Of a stretch of 64,000 bases of DNA, positions 16,927 to 24,928 are shown one piece after another. The first letter of the stretch is position 1; each line of letters starts with the position of its first letter. The DNA comes from Marinobacter maroccanus (GTDB taxonomy: Bacteria; Pseudomonadota; Gammaproteobacteria; Pseudomonadales; Oleiphilaceae). The notes beneath the pieces are model-generated. The model was not told the DNA's origin. It ran no database searches and saw nothing but the letters and a program-made list of their open reading frames with translations. Location of the stretch: positions 1 to 64,000 of the forward strand of contig NZ_PSSX01000002.1 of NCBI RefSeq assembly GCF_002933275.1, read 5' to 3'. The position numbers were made by a program, and so were the translations under genes.

Positions 16927-17641
16927 ACGCGTTATCATGGTCTCGGATATTCCAGTAGAGGTTGTTCGAAAGAACATTAAAAACCTTCACCTCGGTGTGT
17001 ATCCTCCTGAAGGCGTGGTGCGCATTTCCGTTCCATCCCACGTCTCAGATGACAGCGCTCGCTTGGCTGTAATTTCGCGCTTGGCCTGGATTAAGCGTCA
17101 GCAGGATCAATTCAGAAAGCAGCCCAGGCAAACACAACGTTGCTACGTTACCGGTGAAAGTCACTATTTCAGGGGGCGTCGCTACATTCTCGATGTTGTC
17201 GAACGCACAGGTCCTCACCTTGTCGAACTTCGCTCCAATGCCAAGCTCAAGTTGGTCGTTAATCCGGGCACATCCGAGAAAGGGAGACACTTAGCGATGG
17301 ATCGCTGGTACCGACACGAGATGAGGGCGGAGGTCAATGCCTTGTTGGAAAAATGGTTACCAAAGATAGGCAAGCCTTTGCGCGATTGGGGTATCAAGCG
17401 TATGAAAACCAAGTGGGGCAGTTGCAATACTTCGGCAGCAAGGGTCTGGCTAAATCTTGAACTGATAAAGAAATCCCCAGAGTGCCTGGAGTATATATTG
17501 GTTCACGAACTTGCTCATCTGCACGAACGCCATCACAACGACCGCTTTGTCCAGATTCTGGACCAGCTGCTTCCAAGCTGGAGGCGAAGCAGGGATATTC
17601 TCAAGAGTGAGCCTCTTGCTCACGAGGATTGGACTTACTGA
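16913..17641 (+). CDS. YgjP/DUF45-type M48-like metallopeptidase
   Basis: Predicted zinc metalloprotease, 242 residues. The zinc motif is HELAHLHERHHNDRF near residues 197-211 (HExxH plus a downstream HxxxF), preceded by the family block MKTKWGSCNTSAARVWLNLELIKKSP. Both are typical of YgjP/SprT-like DUF45 proteins. The gene overlaps the end of hsdR by 14 bases, and members of this family are often found directly behind hsdR, which suggests a role in controlling or processing the RM enzyme; this is context, not demonstrated here. A GTG-rich start region leaves ATG 16913 the only sensible choice. It is the last gene of the island before dif. Confidence 0.85.
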   Translation: MSTDKRVIMVSDIPVEVVRKNIKNLHLGVYPPEGVVRISVPSHVSDDSARLAVISRLAWIKRQQDQFRKQPRQTQRCYVTGESHYFRGRRYILDVVERTGPHLVELRSNAKLKLVVNPGTSEKGRHLAMDRWYRHEMRAEVNALLEKWLPKIGKPLRDWGIKRMKTKWGSCNTSAARVWLNLELIKKSPECLEYILVHELAHLHERHHNDRFVQILDQLLPSWRRSRDILKSEPLAHEDWTY

Positions 17642-17901
17642 CAGGTTAGTATGTTATTCAGGGATCTACTTCGCATTTTCACAGCCAAAAACTGACCCGC
17701 TGGTCGCCAACTGTGCCAACTCAAAGCGTTAGGGGACTTTCCTCTAAATTGTATATTTCCAGCGCCAAGCTTTTTCTACAAGGGCGAGTCTGAGCGGCTC
17801 CTCCGTCCGGATATCCTATTTAACATAATATACATTATGCGCAGCTGTATGTGGGATTATGTTTTGGTTTTCGGCTGGTGGATGCCCACACAAAGTGCTA
17901 C
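17642..17901. other. Island-chromosome junction, no gene
   Basis: About 260 bases with no credible coding frame between the convergent metallopeptidase and exported-protein genes. It contains the dif site (17818-17845). A stretch near 17685-17697 (AAAACTGACCCGC) weakly resembles the reverse complement of the left IS-like repeat (AAAATTGACCCAC), but the match is too poor to call an element end. Confidence 0.5.
17818..17845 (-). other. dif: Chromosome dimer resolution site dif (XerCD target)
   Basis: The 28 bases match the reverse complement of the E. coli dif site, as recalled, at 27 positions; only 17844 differs (G for C). On the plus strand the XerD arm is ATTTAACATAA (17818-17828), the central hexamer is TATACA (17829-17834), and the XerC arm is TTATGCGCAGC (17835-17845). 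Dif is normally single-copy at the replication terminus, where FtsK-activated XerCD resolves chromosome dimers. It lies between the defence island and ordinary chromosome genes. Confidence 0.92.
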
Positions 17902-18288
17902 TTATTCGGTCGTTTGCGCAACCGCTGCTGCCCACTCATCTTCTGTCATGTGATCACGGATAACGAATCGGCGATCGAGCGCAAGGGATTGAGCTGCTTC
18001 CCACTCGTCATTCAACAGATCAAGTTCCGCCTGCAGGTCAGCAGGACCAGCGTCGTGATCTTTATATAATTCGGTCAAAACCTTGCCGGATTTAGCAAAC
18101 GTTTTGTCGAATTGCTTCAATTCATCCCGGAGGGCCGCTACCTCCTGCATAACGACTTCGGCCCTGGCCGGTTCGGTGATGGCCTGCTGTGCGAGCCTTT
18201 CGAAGCTCTTGAGCATGTCCTGGGTCAGGATCGCGCCGGATGCGTTGGGACCACCCAGAAAAAAAGCAACTATGATTGCCACCAGCAT
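17902..18288 (-). CDS. Exported helical hypothetical protein
   Basis: A 128-residue protein with a signal peptide (MLVAIIVAFFLGGPNASG) and a helical, charged mature part (LKSFERLAQQAITEPARAEV, ELKQFDKTFAK). The family is not recognised. It starts 1 base after the stop of the upstream lipoprotein gene, with GGGAGG 9 bases before its ATG, so the two are co-transcribed. The phrase E-P-A-R-A-E recurs as N-P-A-R-A-E in the lipoprotein, hinting that the two are related or work together at the cell envelope. It is the first chromosomal gene beyond dif. Confidence 0.65.
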   Translation of the reverse strand: MLVAIIVAFFLGGPNASGAILTQDMLKSFERLAQQAITEPARAEVVMQEVAALRDELKQFDKTFAKSGKVLTELYKDHDAGPADLQAELDLLNDEWEAAQSLALDRRFVIRDHMTEDEWAAAVAQTTE

Positions 18289-18289
18289 C

Positions 18290-18766
18290 TTACTGGCCTC
18301 CCGCCTGATAACTCATGGTTCTTGGGTTAAGTTCCTTCAACTCAAACTTCGCCAGCTTTCCCCACTCTTTTGCCGTAACAGTTGCCTTCATCTTGCCCAT
18401 CAACGCCAGGAACTCGGATTGGGCGGCGCGGCGTTCCGCGTTGTATTTCTGAATGAGAGTTTCCAGGGTTTCGCGTTCGGTTGAATAATCCCGGCTCAAA
18501 GTCTTCAGTCTTTTCGAATAGTGTTGCACTGCAGTGGCGTGCTGGCTGATTAACTGTTCCCTTTCAGCTGCTAAAGCCGCAAACTTTTCAGCCCTCGCCG
18601 GGTTATCTATTTCGTCGGCAATCAAATTCTGGAAATCGGCACGAGTTTCCGCGCGCTGCTTTTCCAGCTCCTCTGGACTCGAGTCTTTCGATTTGCTGGC
18701 GCAGCCGATAAAGGTTGATGTTGCGATACTGGCAACGAACACGATAAAAATCGGATTAAGTTTCAT
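18290..18766 (-). CDS. Coiled-coil lipoprotein of unknown function
   Basis: A 158-residue predicted lipoprotein: the signal sequence ends in the lipobox TFIGC with the lipidated cysteine at residue 22. The mature part is nearly all charged helix (KSKDSSPEELEKQRAETRAD; REQLISQHATAVQHYSKRL; TERETLETLIQKYNAERRAA) and should form a coiled coil in the periplasm. No known family is recognised. It probably shares a transcript with the exported protein just downstream, and perhaps with the two outer-membrane genes upstream (115-base gap). Confidence 0.7.
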   Translation of the reverse strand: MKLNPIFIVFVASIATSTFIGCASKSKDSSPEELEKQRAETRADFQNLIADEIDNPARAEKFAALAAEREQLISQHATAVQHYSKRLKTLSRDYSTERETLETLIQKYNAERRAAQSEFLALMGKMKATVTAKEWGKLAKFELKELNPRTMSYQAGGQ

Positions 18767-18880
18767 TTGTTTATCCGGGTTTTCGGCCTTTGTATGTCTG
18801 ATCTTTGACCAGTTATGGTTGTTCCGCTATCAGTTCTGCGCAACATATAGTTTTTCAGGTCGGCACCCGATGTGGCTATT

Positions 18881-19666
18881 TCAGAAGCTGATACCCAGCC
18901 CCAGATAGGGACCGCTTGCTGTCATGTCCCAGGTAGTTCCGTCGTCTTCGTAGTCCCAATAAAGCTGGCGATACCCCGCCTTGGCATTGAAATTACTGGA
19001 AAACTCCCAGTTTGCACCAACCATGAATTGATACGTCAGATCGGAACCGCCACCCCCGACATCCGCATAGCCCAGCAAGGACCACTGCTTGTTAAGTGGG
19101 TGGAGTGCACGCACACCAACCACCGCATCAGTCCAGCTATCCGACTCGCTGGCGCTTGTGACCCCACCGGGGAAAACAATGGCTGGATTCGTCGCAAGGA
19201 CAACTCTGGCCTCAGTATCGAGCTTCGTGATTCTCAGTGCCCCGACCATATCGATAGCGGTGGTATTGTCCAGAACCCGGTAAGCAACTGATCCCTGGTA
19301 GACATACAGCTTGCTTGTCACGTTTAACGCGCCATCGACAGTCACCTGACCGAAGGGCCCGCTTACACTTTTTGAGCCCTCATCAGACAACTTCATGTAA
19401 ACCGCTTCCAGGCCAAAGGTCCAAGGACCTTTGCTGGCTGTAAAAAGCCCCATAAAACCTGAATCGAGGTCGTCCACGATGTCACTGAAAGAAGCATCCA
19501 CATCACTGGTGACGCCCCGGATACCAACCCTTCCGTCCATAGCGGCTGCGAACACGTAAGGCGTGGCTTCAAATTGCCAGCCGTCACTCTCAGCCGAGGA
19601 AGCCATTTGGCTCAGGCCGCAGGCCAGGACGACCAGCGGAATTGAAATAAACCCAATCAAGCGCAT
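18881..19666 (-). CDS. Outer-membrane beta-barrel protein
   Basis: A 261-residue protein with a signal peptide (MRLIGFISIPLVVLACGLSQ, cleavage near S-S-A-E) and alternating hydrophobic/polar strands rich in Gly and aromatics (GWQFEATPYVFAAAMDGRVG; AGYRQLYWDYEDDGTTWDM). It ends in GLGISF, the C-terminal Phe signature recognised by the BAM complex. It resembles the small OmpW/DUF-type barrels of unknown cargo. ATG 19666 is preceded by GGGGAGGG; the longer reading from 19711 lies inside the upstream gene. It follows the other barrel gene with a 10-base gap, so the two form one unit. Confidence 0.78.
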   Translation of the reverse strand: MRLIGFISIPLVVLACGLSQMASSAESDGWQFEATPYVFAAAMDGRVGIRGVTSDVDASFSDIVDDLDSGFMGLFTASKGPWTFGLEAVYMKLSDEGSKSVSGPFGQVTVDGALNVTSKLYVYQGSVAYRVLDNTTAIDMVGALRITKLDTEARVVLATNPAIVFPGGVTSASESDSWTDAVVGVRALHPLNKQWSLLGYADVGGGGSDLTYQFMVGANWEFSSNFNAKAGYRQLYWDYEDDGTTWDMTASGPYLGLGISF

Positions 19667-19676
19667 GGGCCCTCCC

Positions 19677-20453
19677 CTAAAAGTAGAATTTGAGGTAGGC
19701 CAGCGCACCATCGTACTGCCAGTTCAAGTCTCCCTGGAAACTTCTTTTTGAGACAGCAACGTCGAGTTCTACAGCATTAATACCAACACCAATCGCGATG
19801 ACTTCAGTCAAGCTGAAATCGAGACCGACAAAGACGTCGTAAAGCGATCCTTCATAATCACCGTAGTCGACTGCAAAAATTTCGCCGCTCCCGCGCAGCG
19901 CCCACCTGTCAGCAAACCGGTACTCTCCGCGCAAACCGATAACGGGCAAGGGTGCTGTAAGGTCGTTCGATTCGACACTGCCGACCGATGATGCTGATAA
20001 AGTCGCCTTCATGTCGGCTACATAGAGACCCACAGTTGCACCAAGAAAACTGCGATCGCGTTTGAGGAACATCCAGGTGTATGCAGCTTTATAGATCGAG
20101 AGGTCAAGATCGGTATTTACAGTGCTGCTGATGGGATACGTTGTATCCTCCCAGACTATTTCCCTTTCAATCTGTTTCGAGGATGAGCGAGAAAGATCGA
20201 ATACGCTGAAGTCGAATCGATGTTTCTCTGCGAATCTCCAATAGCCGTCCACGCGAAAAACCGTATCCGATTTCTTGAGTCCAAGGTCGTCTTCCAAGTC
20301 TATGTCCGTTCCACGGCCAGACTCCCCGTCAACTCTCGTCTGACTTTCGCGATCCGTAAAAAATGCGCCGACACTAATACTGAATCTTGGGTCTTCTTTA
20401 GCGATCGCCGTGCTCGTGATCATCAGCAACACAAAAAGCCAGGTGGCTCGCAT
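19677..20453 (-). CDS. Outer-membrane beta-barrel protein
   Basis: A 258-residue protein with a clear signal peptide (MRATWLFVLLMITSTAIAKE, cleavage after A-I-A) and barrel-like strands (FSISVGAFFTDRESQTR; YKAAYTWMFLKRDRSFLGAT; VFVGLDFSLTEVIAIGVGIN) closing in AYLKFYF with terminal Phe. No specific family is recognised. It is the upstream partner of the barrel gene at 18881-19666. GGGGAGGGG just before the ATG is a strong ribosome site. The pair, the lipoprotein and the exported protein run in one direction toward dif, and may form one envelope-related operon. Confidence 0.75.
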   Translation of the reverse strand: MRATWLFVLLMITSTAIAKEDPRFSISVGAFFTDRESQTRVDGESGRGTDIDLEDDLGLKKSDTVFRVDGYWRFAEKHRFDFSVFDLSRSSSKQIEREIVWEDTTYPISSTVNTDLDLSIYKAAYTWMFLKRDRSFLGATVGLYVADMKATLSASSVGSVESNDLTAPLPVIGLRGEYRFADRWALRGSGEIFAVDYGDYEGSLYDVFVGLDFSLTEVIAIGVGINAVELDVAVSKRSFQGDLNWQYDGALAYLKFYF

Positions 20454-20571
20454 GTTATCCCCTCCCCTGTGATTCCTTTCTTTCAGTATTCCTCTGAACG
20501 CATCCGCTTGCTATCAAGAAAACGCATGGAGCCGATTTGCGGGAAGAAGATGGGGCGGAGGCTTACAGTTG

Positions 20572-21531
20572 CTATCGGGTCGCCCGAGCAAGCGTCTGGC
20601 TCGGGCACTCACCAAAGGCTTTCTTGTACTGGGTGGCAAACAGGCTCAGGTGGCTGAAGCCCAACCTGAGCGCTTCATTTGTGACTGTGGTTTGGCCACC
20701 TGACGCCTTTAGCCTGCTGCGTACATGGTGAAGCCGCATCAGGCGTAGATAGCGGGACGGGCTCGTTCCAAAGGCATCCGCGAAGGCGTACTCCAGGTAT
20801 CGACGGCTAACACGCATTGCAACGCACAAGTCATCGATGCTCACCGGCTCTTCGGTTCTCTCGCGCATATAACGCTCGGCCCGCTTCGCGACAATGAAAT
20901 GCCCCCAGGCCTGAGAAATGACTTTCGCCGGAGGGACATCCATCGCGCTCAGAACGGCACCCAGCATATTGCGGAGATCGGTCACCAACCACTCTTCCGC
21001 CGGGCTAGCCAACGGACTCTCCGTTAGTCGAAATACGTTTGAGATGGCCTGTCTCAGCTCCGCTAGCGTTTCGGGGGCGGGACGGGTCGTGATACAGGAA
21101 GCCACCCGGGGTATGTTCGTTCGAGAAGTGGATTGTTCGATTGCATCGATCCACTCGGGAGGAATGATTAGAGATGTCCACCCGTACATTGCCGAAACAT
21201 AGCCGCTAAGCTCCTTGCCAGGTGGGAACAGTAACAATTGCGAGTCATCGACGTGATTGCCGTTCCAGGTAGCCTGAGCGCCTCTTGCGAGGGCGCCAAT
21301 GCTGAATCGCCCAGGGTCCAGTTCGCCCATCACACGGATCGGCAGGTTGACCGCACCGACGTCGATTGAAAGGTCGCCCAGTGACATCTGATCAAGCGCG
21401 ACGTGGAGATTGCCAGACTTCAGTTGGATAAATTCGAGGTTGGAACCACTGATGGCATGGTTAACCTCGTCCAGATCATGAAACACCGGAGGCTGGTAGT
21501 GATTCCCTGAAATACCACGTGTCACGTCCAT
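20572..21531 (-). CDS. AraC-family transcriptional regulator
   Basis: A 319-residue regulator with a C-terminal AraC DNA-binding domain: first HTH VSIDDLCVAMRVSRRYLEYAF (about residues 228-248), the linker FGTSPSRYLRLMRLHHVRSRL and second HTH TVTNEALRLGFSHLSLFATQ YKKAFGECP. The N-terminal ligand domain (1-200) resembles the AraC-binding-like cupin of the EutR/OruR type. It is transcribed away from the DUF1254 gene at 21786 over 254 bases, which makes that gene a likely target. No effector can be read from sequence. Confidence 0.88.
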   Translation of the reverse strand: MDVTRGISGNHYQPPVFHDLDEVNHAISGSNLEFIQLKSGNLHVALDQMSLGDLSIDVGAVNLPIRVMGELDPGRFSIGALARGAQATWNGNHVDDSQLLLFPPGKELSGYVSAMYGWTSLIIPPEWIDAIEQSTSRTNIPRVASCITTRPAPETLAELRQAISNVFRLTESPLASPAEEWLVTDLRNMLGAVLSAMDVPPAKVISQAWGHFIVAKRAERYMRERTEEPVSIDDLCVAMRVSRRYLEYAFADAFGTSPSRYLRLMRLHHVRSRLKASGGQTTVTNEALRLGFSHLSLFATQYKKAFGECPSQTLARATR

Positions 21532-21785
21532 GGACCGCTCCCTGCGATTTCTTGATAGACCCTGTTTGAGCTTATGCCAGCTGCCACCTCACCGCAAGAA
21601 ACCCCTCAATAATAAATCCAGCGCATATCGTTCTCCTTCTTACCTACCGCAGCCCCAAGTCCACCGTGTCTTGCGCATAACTGATAGCGCCTGAAAGACG
21701 CACCGGTGATGCTAAGGAACGAGCTTTAAACAAGTCACCGGTTCGCACATGCGACAAAAATGGACATCAAGCAGGAGCAATTGCT

Positions 21786-24149
21786 GTGAAAACATCCCTT
21801 CACACCACGTTCAGACTCACCATTGCGAGCGTGTTTGCGCTGGCCATGCTGCCGGCCGGGGCTGCCAGCGCTGCTGCGCCCGCTGTGACGCCAGCGGAAG
21901 CCCGCGCCATCGCCAAGGAGGCGTATATCTACGGCTATCCCATGGTGGACGGCTACCGCATCCAATACGGCTACTTCGTTGACAAGACCGACCCCGAATA
22001 CAAGGGACAGTGGAATGAGATTCACAACATCCCGCGCGTTTACACCCCGGAGGATAAGGCCGTCCAGACGCCCAACTCCGACACTCCGTATTCCTTTCTC
22101 GGTGCAGACCTCCGGGCTGAACCGCTCGTTCTGACGGTCCCGGAAATTCCAGAAGATCGCTATTATTCGATTCAGTTCATCGACGCCTATACATTCAACT
22201 TTGCCTATGCCGGCAGCCGAACCACCGGTAACGAAGCGGGTAGCATCATGCTGGCTGGCCCGAATTGGGAGGGCGAGAAGCCGCCGGGAATCAAGGAGGT
22301 GATCCAGTCAGAGACCGAGATAAACACCCTTATCTACCGCACCCAGCTTTTCGATCCGACCGACCTCGACAACGTGAAGAGAATCCAGTCGGAGTACAAG
22401 GTGCAGCCTTTGAGCCAGTTCCTCGGCCAGCCCGCGCCCACCCCCGCACCGGCCATCGACTTCATCAAGCCGATCAGCCAGGAAGAGCAGAAAAGCTCTC
22501 TCGAGGTGTTCAATATCCTGAATTTTGTCCTTCAATTCAGTCCGACTGTTCCGTCCGAGAAGGAACTCATGGAGAGGTTCGCCAAGATTGGCATCGGCGC
22601 CGGAAAGACTTTTGATCCCACAAAGCTTTCCCCTGAAATGAAGAAAGCCTTCGAGGAAGGCATCGGCGACGCCTGGAAAGAATTTGCGGGCGGCGCAAAG
22701 TTATTGGCGGAAGGTAAAATTACCGCCGGCGATGTCTTTGGTACGCGCGCATCCATGAAAAACAATTACTTCTATCGCTGGCTCGCAACCATTGGCATCT
22801 GGGGGAATTCAAAACAGGAAGCGATGTACCCTATTTATTTTACTGACGCTAGCGGCGAAAAGCTCAACGGCACTAACCGATATACTCTTCATTTCCCGAA
22901 GGGCCAACTGCCACCCGCGAATGCGTTCTGGTCGCTCACCATGTATCAGTTGCCTGAGAGCTTGCTGGTGGCCAATCCTATCGACCGCTACCTCATCAAT
23001 TCGCCGATGCTGCAGAACCTGAAAATGGATACCGATGGCGGCCTCACGCTCTACATCCAGCACGAGTCACCCGGCAAGGATCTGGAGTCAAACTGGCTTC
23101 CTGCACCCAAGGGACCATTCTCAGCTTATCTGCGCATCTACTGGCCGGCAGAAGCAGCCCTGGACGGCTCCTGGACGGCTCCGAAACTGGAAATGGTGAA
23201 ACAGGACAGCGAAAAGGTGACCGTCGACAACTTCGTTCGCGCTGAAGCGGATACCTACTTCAAGCGTTATGAAGCTGTCGGCGGATTTGGAAAAATGGTC
23301 CATATACGTCAGCCGACGCCATTGGATAAACAAGATGTTATTCGCATGAATCAAGACACCCTCTATTCTATCGGGATCTTTGATTTAACAACCCCACTCA
23401 CTATTACCAAACCAGAAACAGACCGCTGGCAATCAATGTTGCTCATCAATCAGGATCACTCGATTCTGCCTGCGATCTATGAACCGGGCACTTATACGTT
23501 CACACAGGAGCAAATCGGGACCCGTTATCTGGCGGTGGTTTTCCGGACTCTTGTGAATGCGAACGACCCCGATGACATCCTGCAGGCGAACGCTTTGCAG
23601 GATCAGATAACGGTGCAACAGGCAGACGCGGGCGCGTTGGAGGTCCCTGACTGGGACGAAGAGTCACTGGGTAGAGTACGTGACGCGCTCAATGTCCTGT
23701 CTGCCACTCTCAGCGACACGTCTGTCATGTTTGGGGAAAAAGACAAACTCAATCCGATCCACCATCTTCTTGGAACGGCGTTTGGCTTCGGGGGCAACCC
23801 GAAGAAGGACGCAATGTACATCAACGTCTACCCCGAGCAAAACGACGGCTCAGTGAACCACAGACTGTCTGTCAAAGACGTCCCTGTTGATGGATTTTTT
23901 TCAATTACTGTCTACAACAAGGACGGCTTCATGGAAGCGAACGACCTCGGGATCAATTCGATCAACAACTTGACGGCGATACCTGATCCAAACGGAGGGG
24001 TTACAGTATTCTTTGGTGGTTGCGACGACGGTCGGGTGAACTGCATACCAATTACCGATGGGTGGAATTACCTCGTGCGCCTCTATCAACCGGGGCAGGC
24101 TCTCCTCGACGGCAGTTGGTCATTTCCGGATCCGACACCTGTGAACTAG
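21786..24149 (+). CDS. Exported tandem DUF1254/DUF1214 protein
   Basis: A 787-residue protein with a signal peptide (VFALAMLPAGAASAAAP). Residues about 35-455 form a complete DUF1254 (EAYIYGYPMVDGYR; QTPNSDTPYSFLGADLR; YYSIQFIDAYTFNFAYAGSR) followed by DUF1214 (YTLHFPKGQLPPANAFWSLT and the ending PAPKGPFSAYLRIYWPAEAA LDGSW). Residues about 470-787 repeat the plan in divergent form (NFVRAEADTYFKRYEAVGGF; MNQDTLYSIGIFDLTTPLTI; FFSITVYNKDGFMEANDL; RLYQPGQALLDGSWSFP). Usual family members carry one copy. Biochemical function is unknown; such proteins are periplasmic and often induced with lipid or hydrocarbon use. It is divergent from the AraC regulator, a likely controller. Confidence 0.85.
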   Translation: MKTSLHTTFRLTIASVFALAMLPAGAASAAAPAVTPAEARAIAKEAYIYGYPMVDGYRIQYGYFVDKTDPEYKGQWNEIHNIPRVYTPEDKAVQTPNSDTPYSFLGADLRAEPLVLTVPEIPEDRYYSIQFIDAYTFNFAYAGSRTTGNEAGSIMLAGPNWEGEKPPGIKEVIQSETEINTLIYRTQLFDPTDLDNVKRIQSEYKVQPLSQFLGQPAPTPAPAIDFIKPISQEEQKSSLEVFNILNFVLQFSPTVPSEKELMERFAKIGIGAGKTFDPTKLSPEMKKAFEEGIGDAWKEFAGGAKLLAEGKITAGDVFGTRASMKNNYFYRWLATIGIWGNSKQEAMYPIYFTDASGEKLNGTNRYTLHFPKGQLPPANAFWSLTMYQLPESLLVANPIDRYLINSPMLQNLKMDTDGGLTLYIQHESPGKDLESNWLPAPKGPFSAYLRIYWPAEAALDGSWTAPKLEMVKQDSEKVTVDNFVRAEADTYFKRYEAVGGFGKMVHIRQPTPLDKQDVIRMNQDTLYSIGIFDLTTPLTITKPETDRWQSMLLINQDHSILPAIYEPGTYTFTQEQIGTRYLAVVFRTLVNANDPDDILQANALQDQITVQQADAGALEVPDWDEESLGRVRDALNVLSATLSDTSVMFGEKDKLNPIHHLLGTAFGFGGNPKKDAMYINVYPEQNDGSVNHRLSVKDVPVDGFFSITVYNKDGFMEANDLGINSINNLTAIPDPNGGVTVFFGGCDDGRVNCIPITDGWNYLVRLYQPGQALLDGSWSFPDPTPVN

Positions 24150-24273
24150 GGGTATTTGCATACGAGCAGTAATGGTTTCTGCATACGCCAGGGTCGGAGT
24201 TTTCTTCGTATACTAACTATAAGCTTGAATGCGATACCGAGAACCGACTTAAACCACTGGAGGTTTAAAACCT

Positions 24274-24408
24274 ATGAATGTTATCCCTGTGATTACCCTG
24301 TTTGGCGGTTTGGCGGCATTCTTCACTCTGGCCATTTCGCTCAGATATGCCGCCGGCAAAACTCAGATGATTCAGAAGCAGAAGGACAACCAACTCACTG
24401 GCTCTTAA
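24274..24408 (+). CDS. 44-residue single-span membrane protein
   Basis: Small reading frame with GGAGG (24259-24263) 10 bases ahead of the ATG. The product starts MNVIPVITLFGGLAAFFTLA, a hydrophobic span of about 20 residues, and ends in a charged tail (RYAAGKTQMIQKQKDNQLTG). Its layout (N-out, short basic tail) resembles small accessory subunits of membrane complexes, but no family is recognised. It stands alone, convergent with the ACT-domain gene 13 bases beyond its stop. Confidence 0.6.
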   Translation: MNVIPVITLFGGLAAFFTLAISLRYAAGKTQMIQKQKDNQLTGS

Positions 24409-24421
24409 GAGTCAGTAGCGG

Positions 24422-24832
24422 TCAGCCATCTGGATTGCTTGCGAGTTCCTTGAGCGCCCTCATAGCCTCATCGGTGCGATCGCTGGGCACAAACATGTGG
24501 TCGTGATAGAACCCTGCGATAACGTTGGTGGTAATGCCCCGCTCTGCCAGCAGGCTTGTTACCACCGATGTCAGCCCCAGAGCTTCCAGACTGGAATGGC
24601 CCTCAAGGGTGATGCGACGGAAAATTCTGTAGTAGTCCAGGCCCTCCGCTTTGGCCTCCTCAAGAGGAATTACCAGAGTAAGGCCTTCCAGTTCGGCAAT
24701 GCTGACAATGGGCTTGAGGTGTTCCAGATCGCCATACTTTGCCTTTGGCACAGTGCAGTAAACGTACGTCGTCTCATCCAGTGTTGGCGAGAGCTGCTTG
24801 ATCAAATCCTTCAGGAACTGTGTTCGCATCAT
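24422..24832 (-). CDS. ACT domain-containing protein (DUF2241-like)
   Basis: A 136-residue cytosolic protein. The N-terminal half (LIKQLSPTLDETTYVYCTVP, then GLTLVIPLEEAKAEGL) fits DUF2241, and the C-terminal half (FRRITLEGHSSLEALGLTSV ... LLAERGITTNVIAGFYHDHMFVP) is an ACT-type ligand-binding fold. The family is thought to bind amino acids, but no target enzyme is known. Two adjacent ATG codons start the gene; either fits. It is separated from the isocitrate dehydrogenase-like gene by about 95 bases and reads in the same direction. Confidence 0.82.
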   Translation of the reverse strand: MMRTQFLKDLIKQLSPTLDETTYVYCTVPKAKYGDLEHLKPIVSIAELEGLTLVIPLEEAKAEGLDYYRIFRRITLEGHSSLEALGLTSVVTSLLAERGITTNVIAGFYHDHMFVPSDRTDEAMRALKELASNPDG

Positions 24833-24928
24833 TTTGACTGTCCTTAGGCCGAGAGTCGTTAGAATTCATTGAGGAAGTTTGGCAGCGCTGATTTTCAAAC
24901 AAATCCTCTCTTTAAAATAGCAAACAGA

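Noticed and set aside
17684-17697. Second IS end matching the left repeat
   Set aside because: Only a partial match (about 11 of 15 bases) to the reverse complement of GGTGGGTCAATTTT; likely chance.
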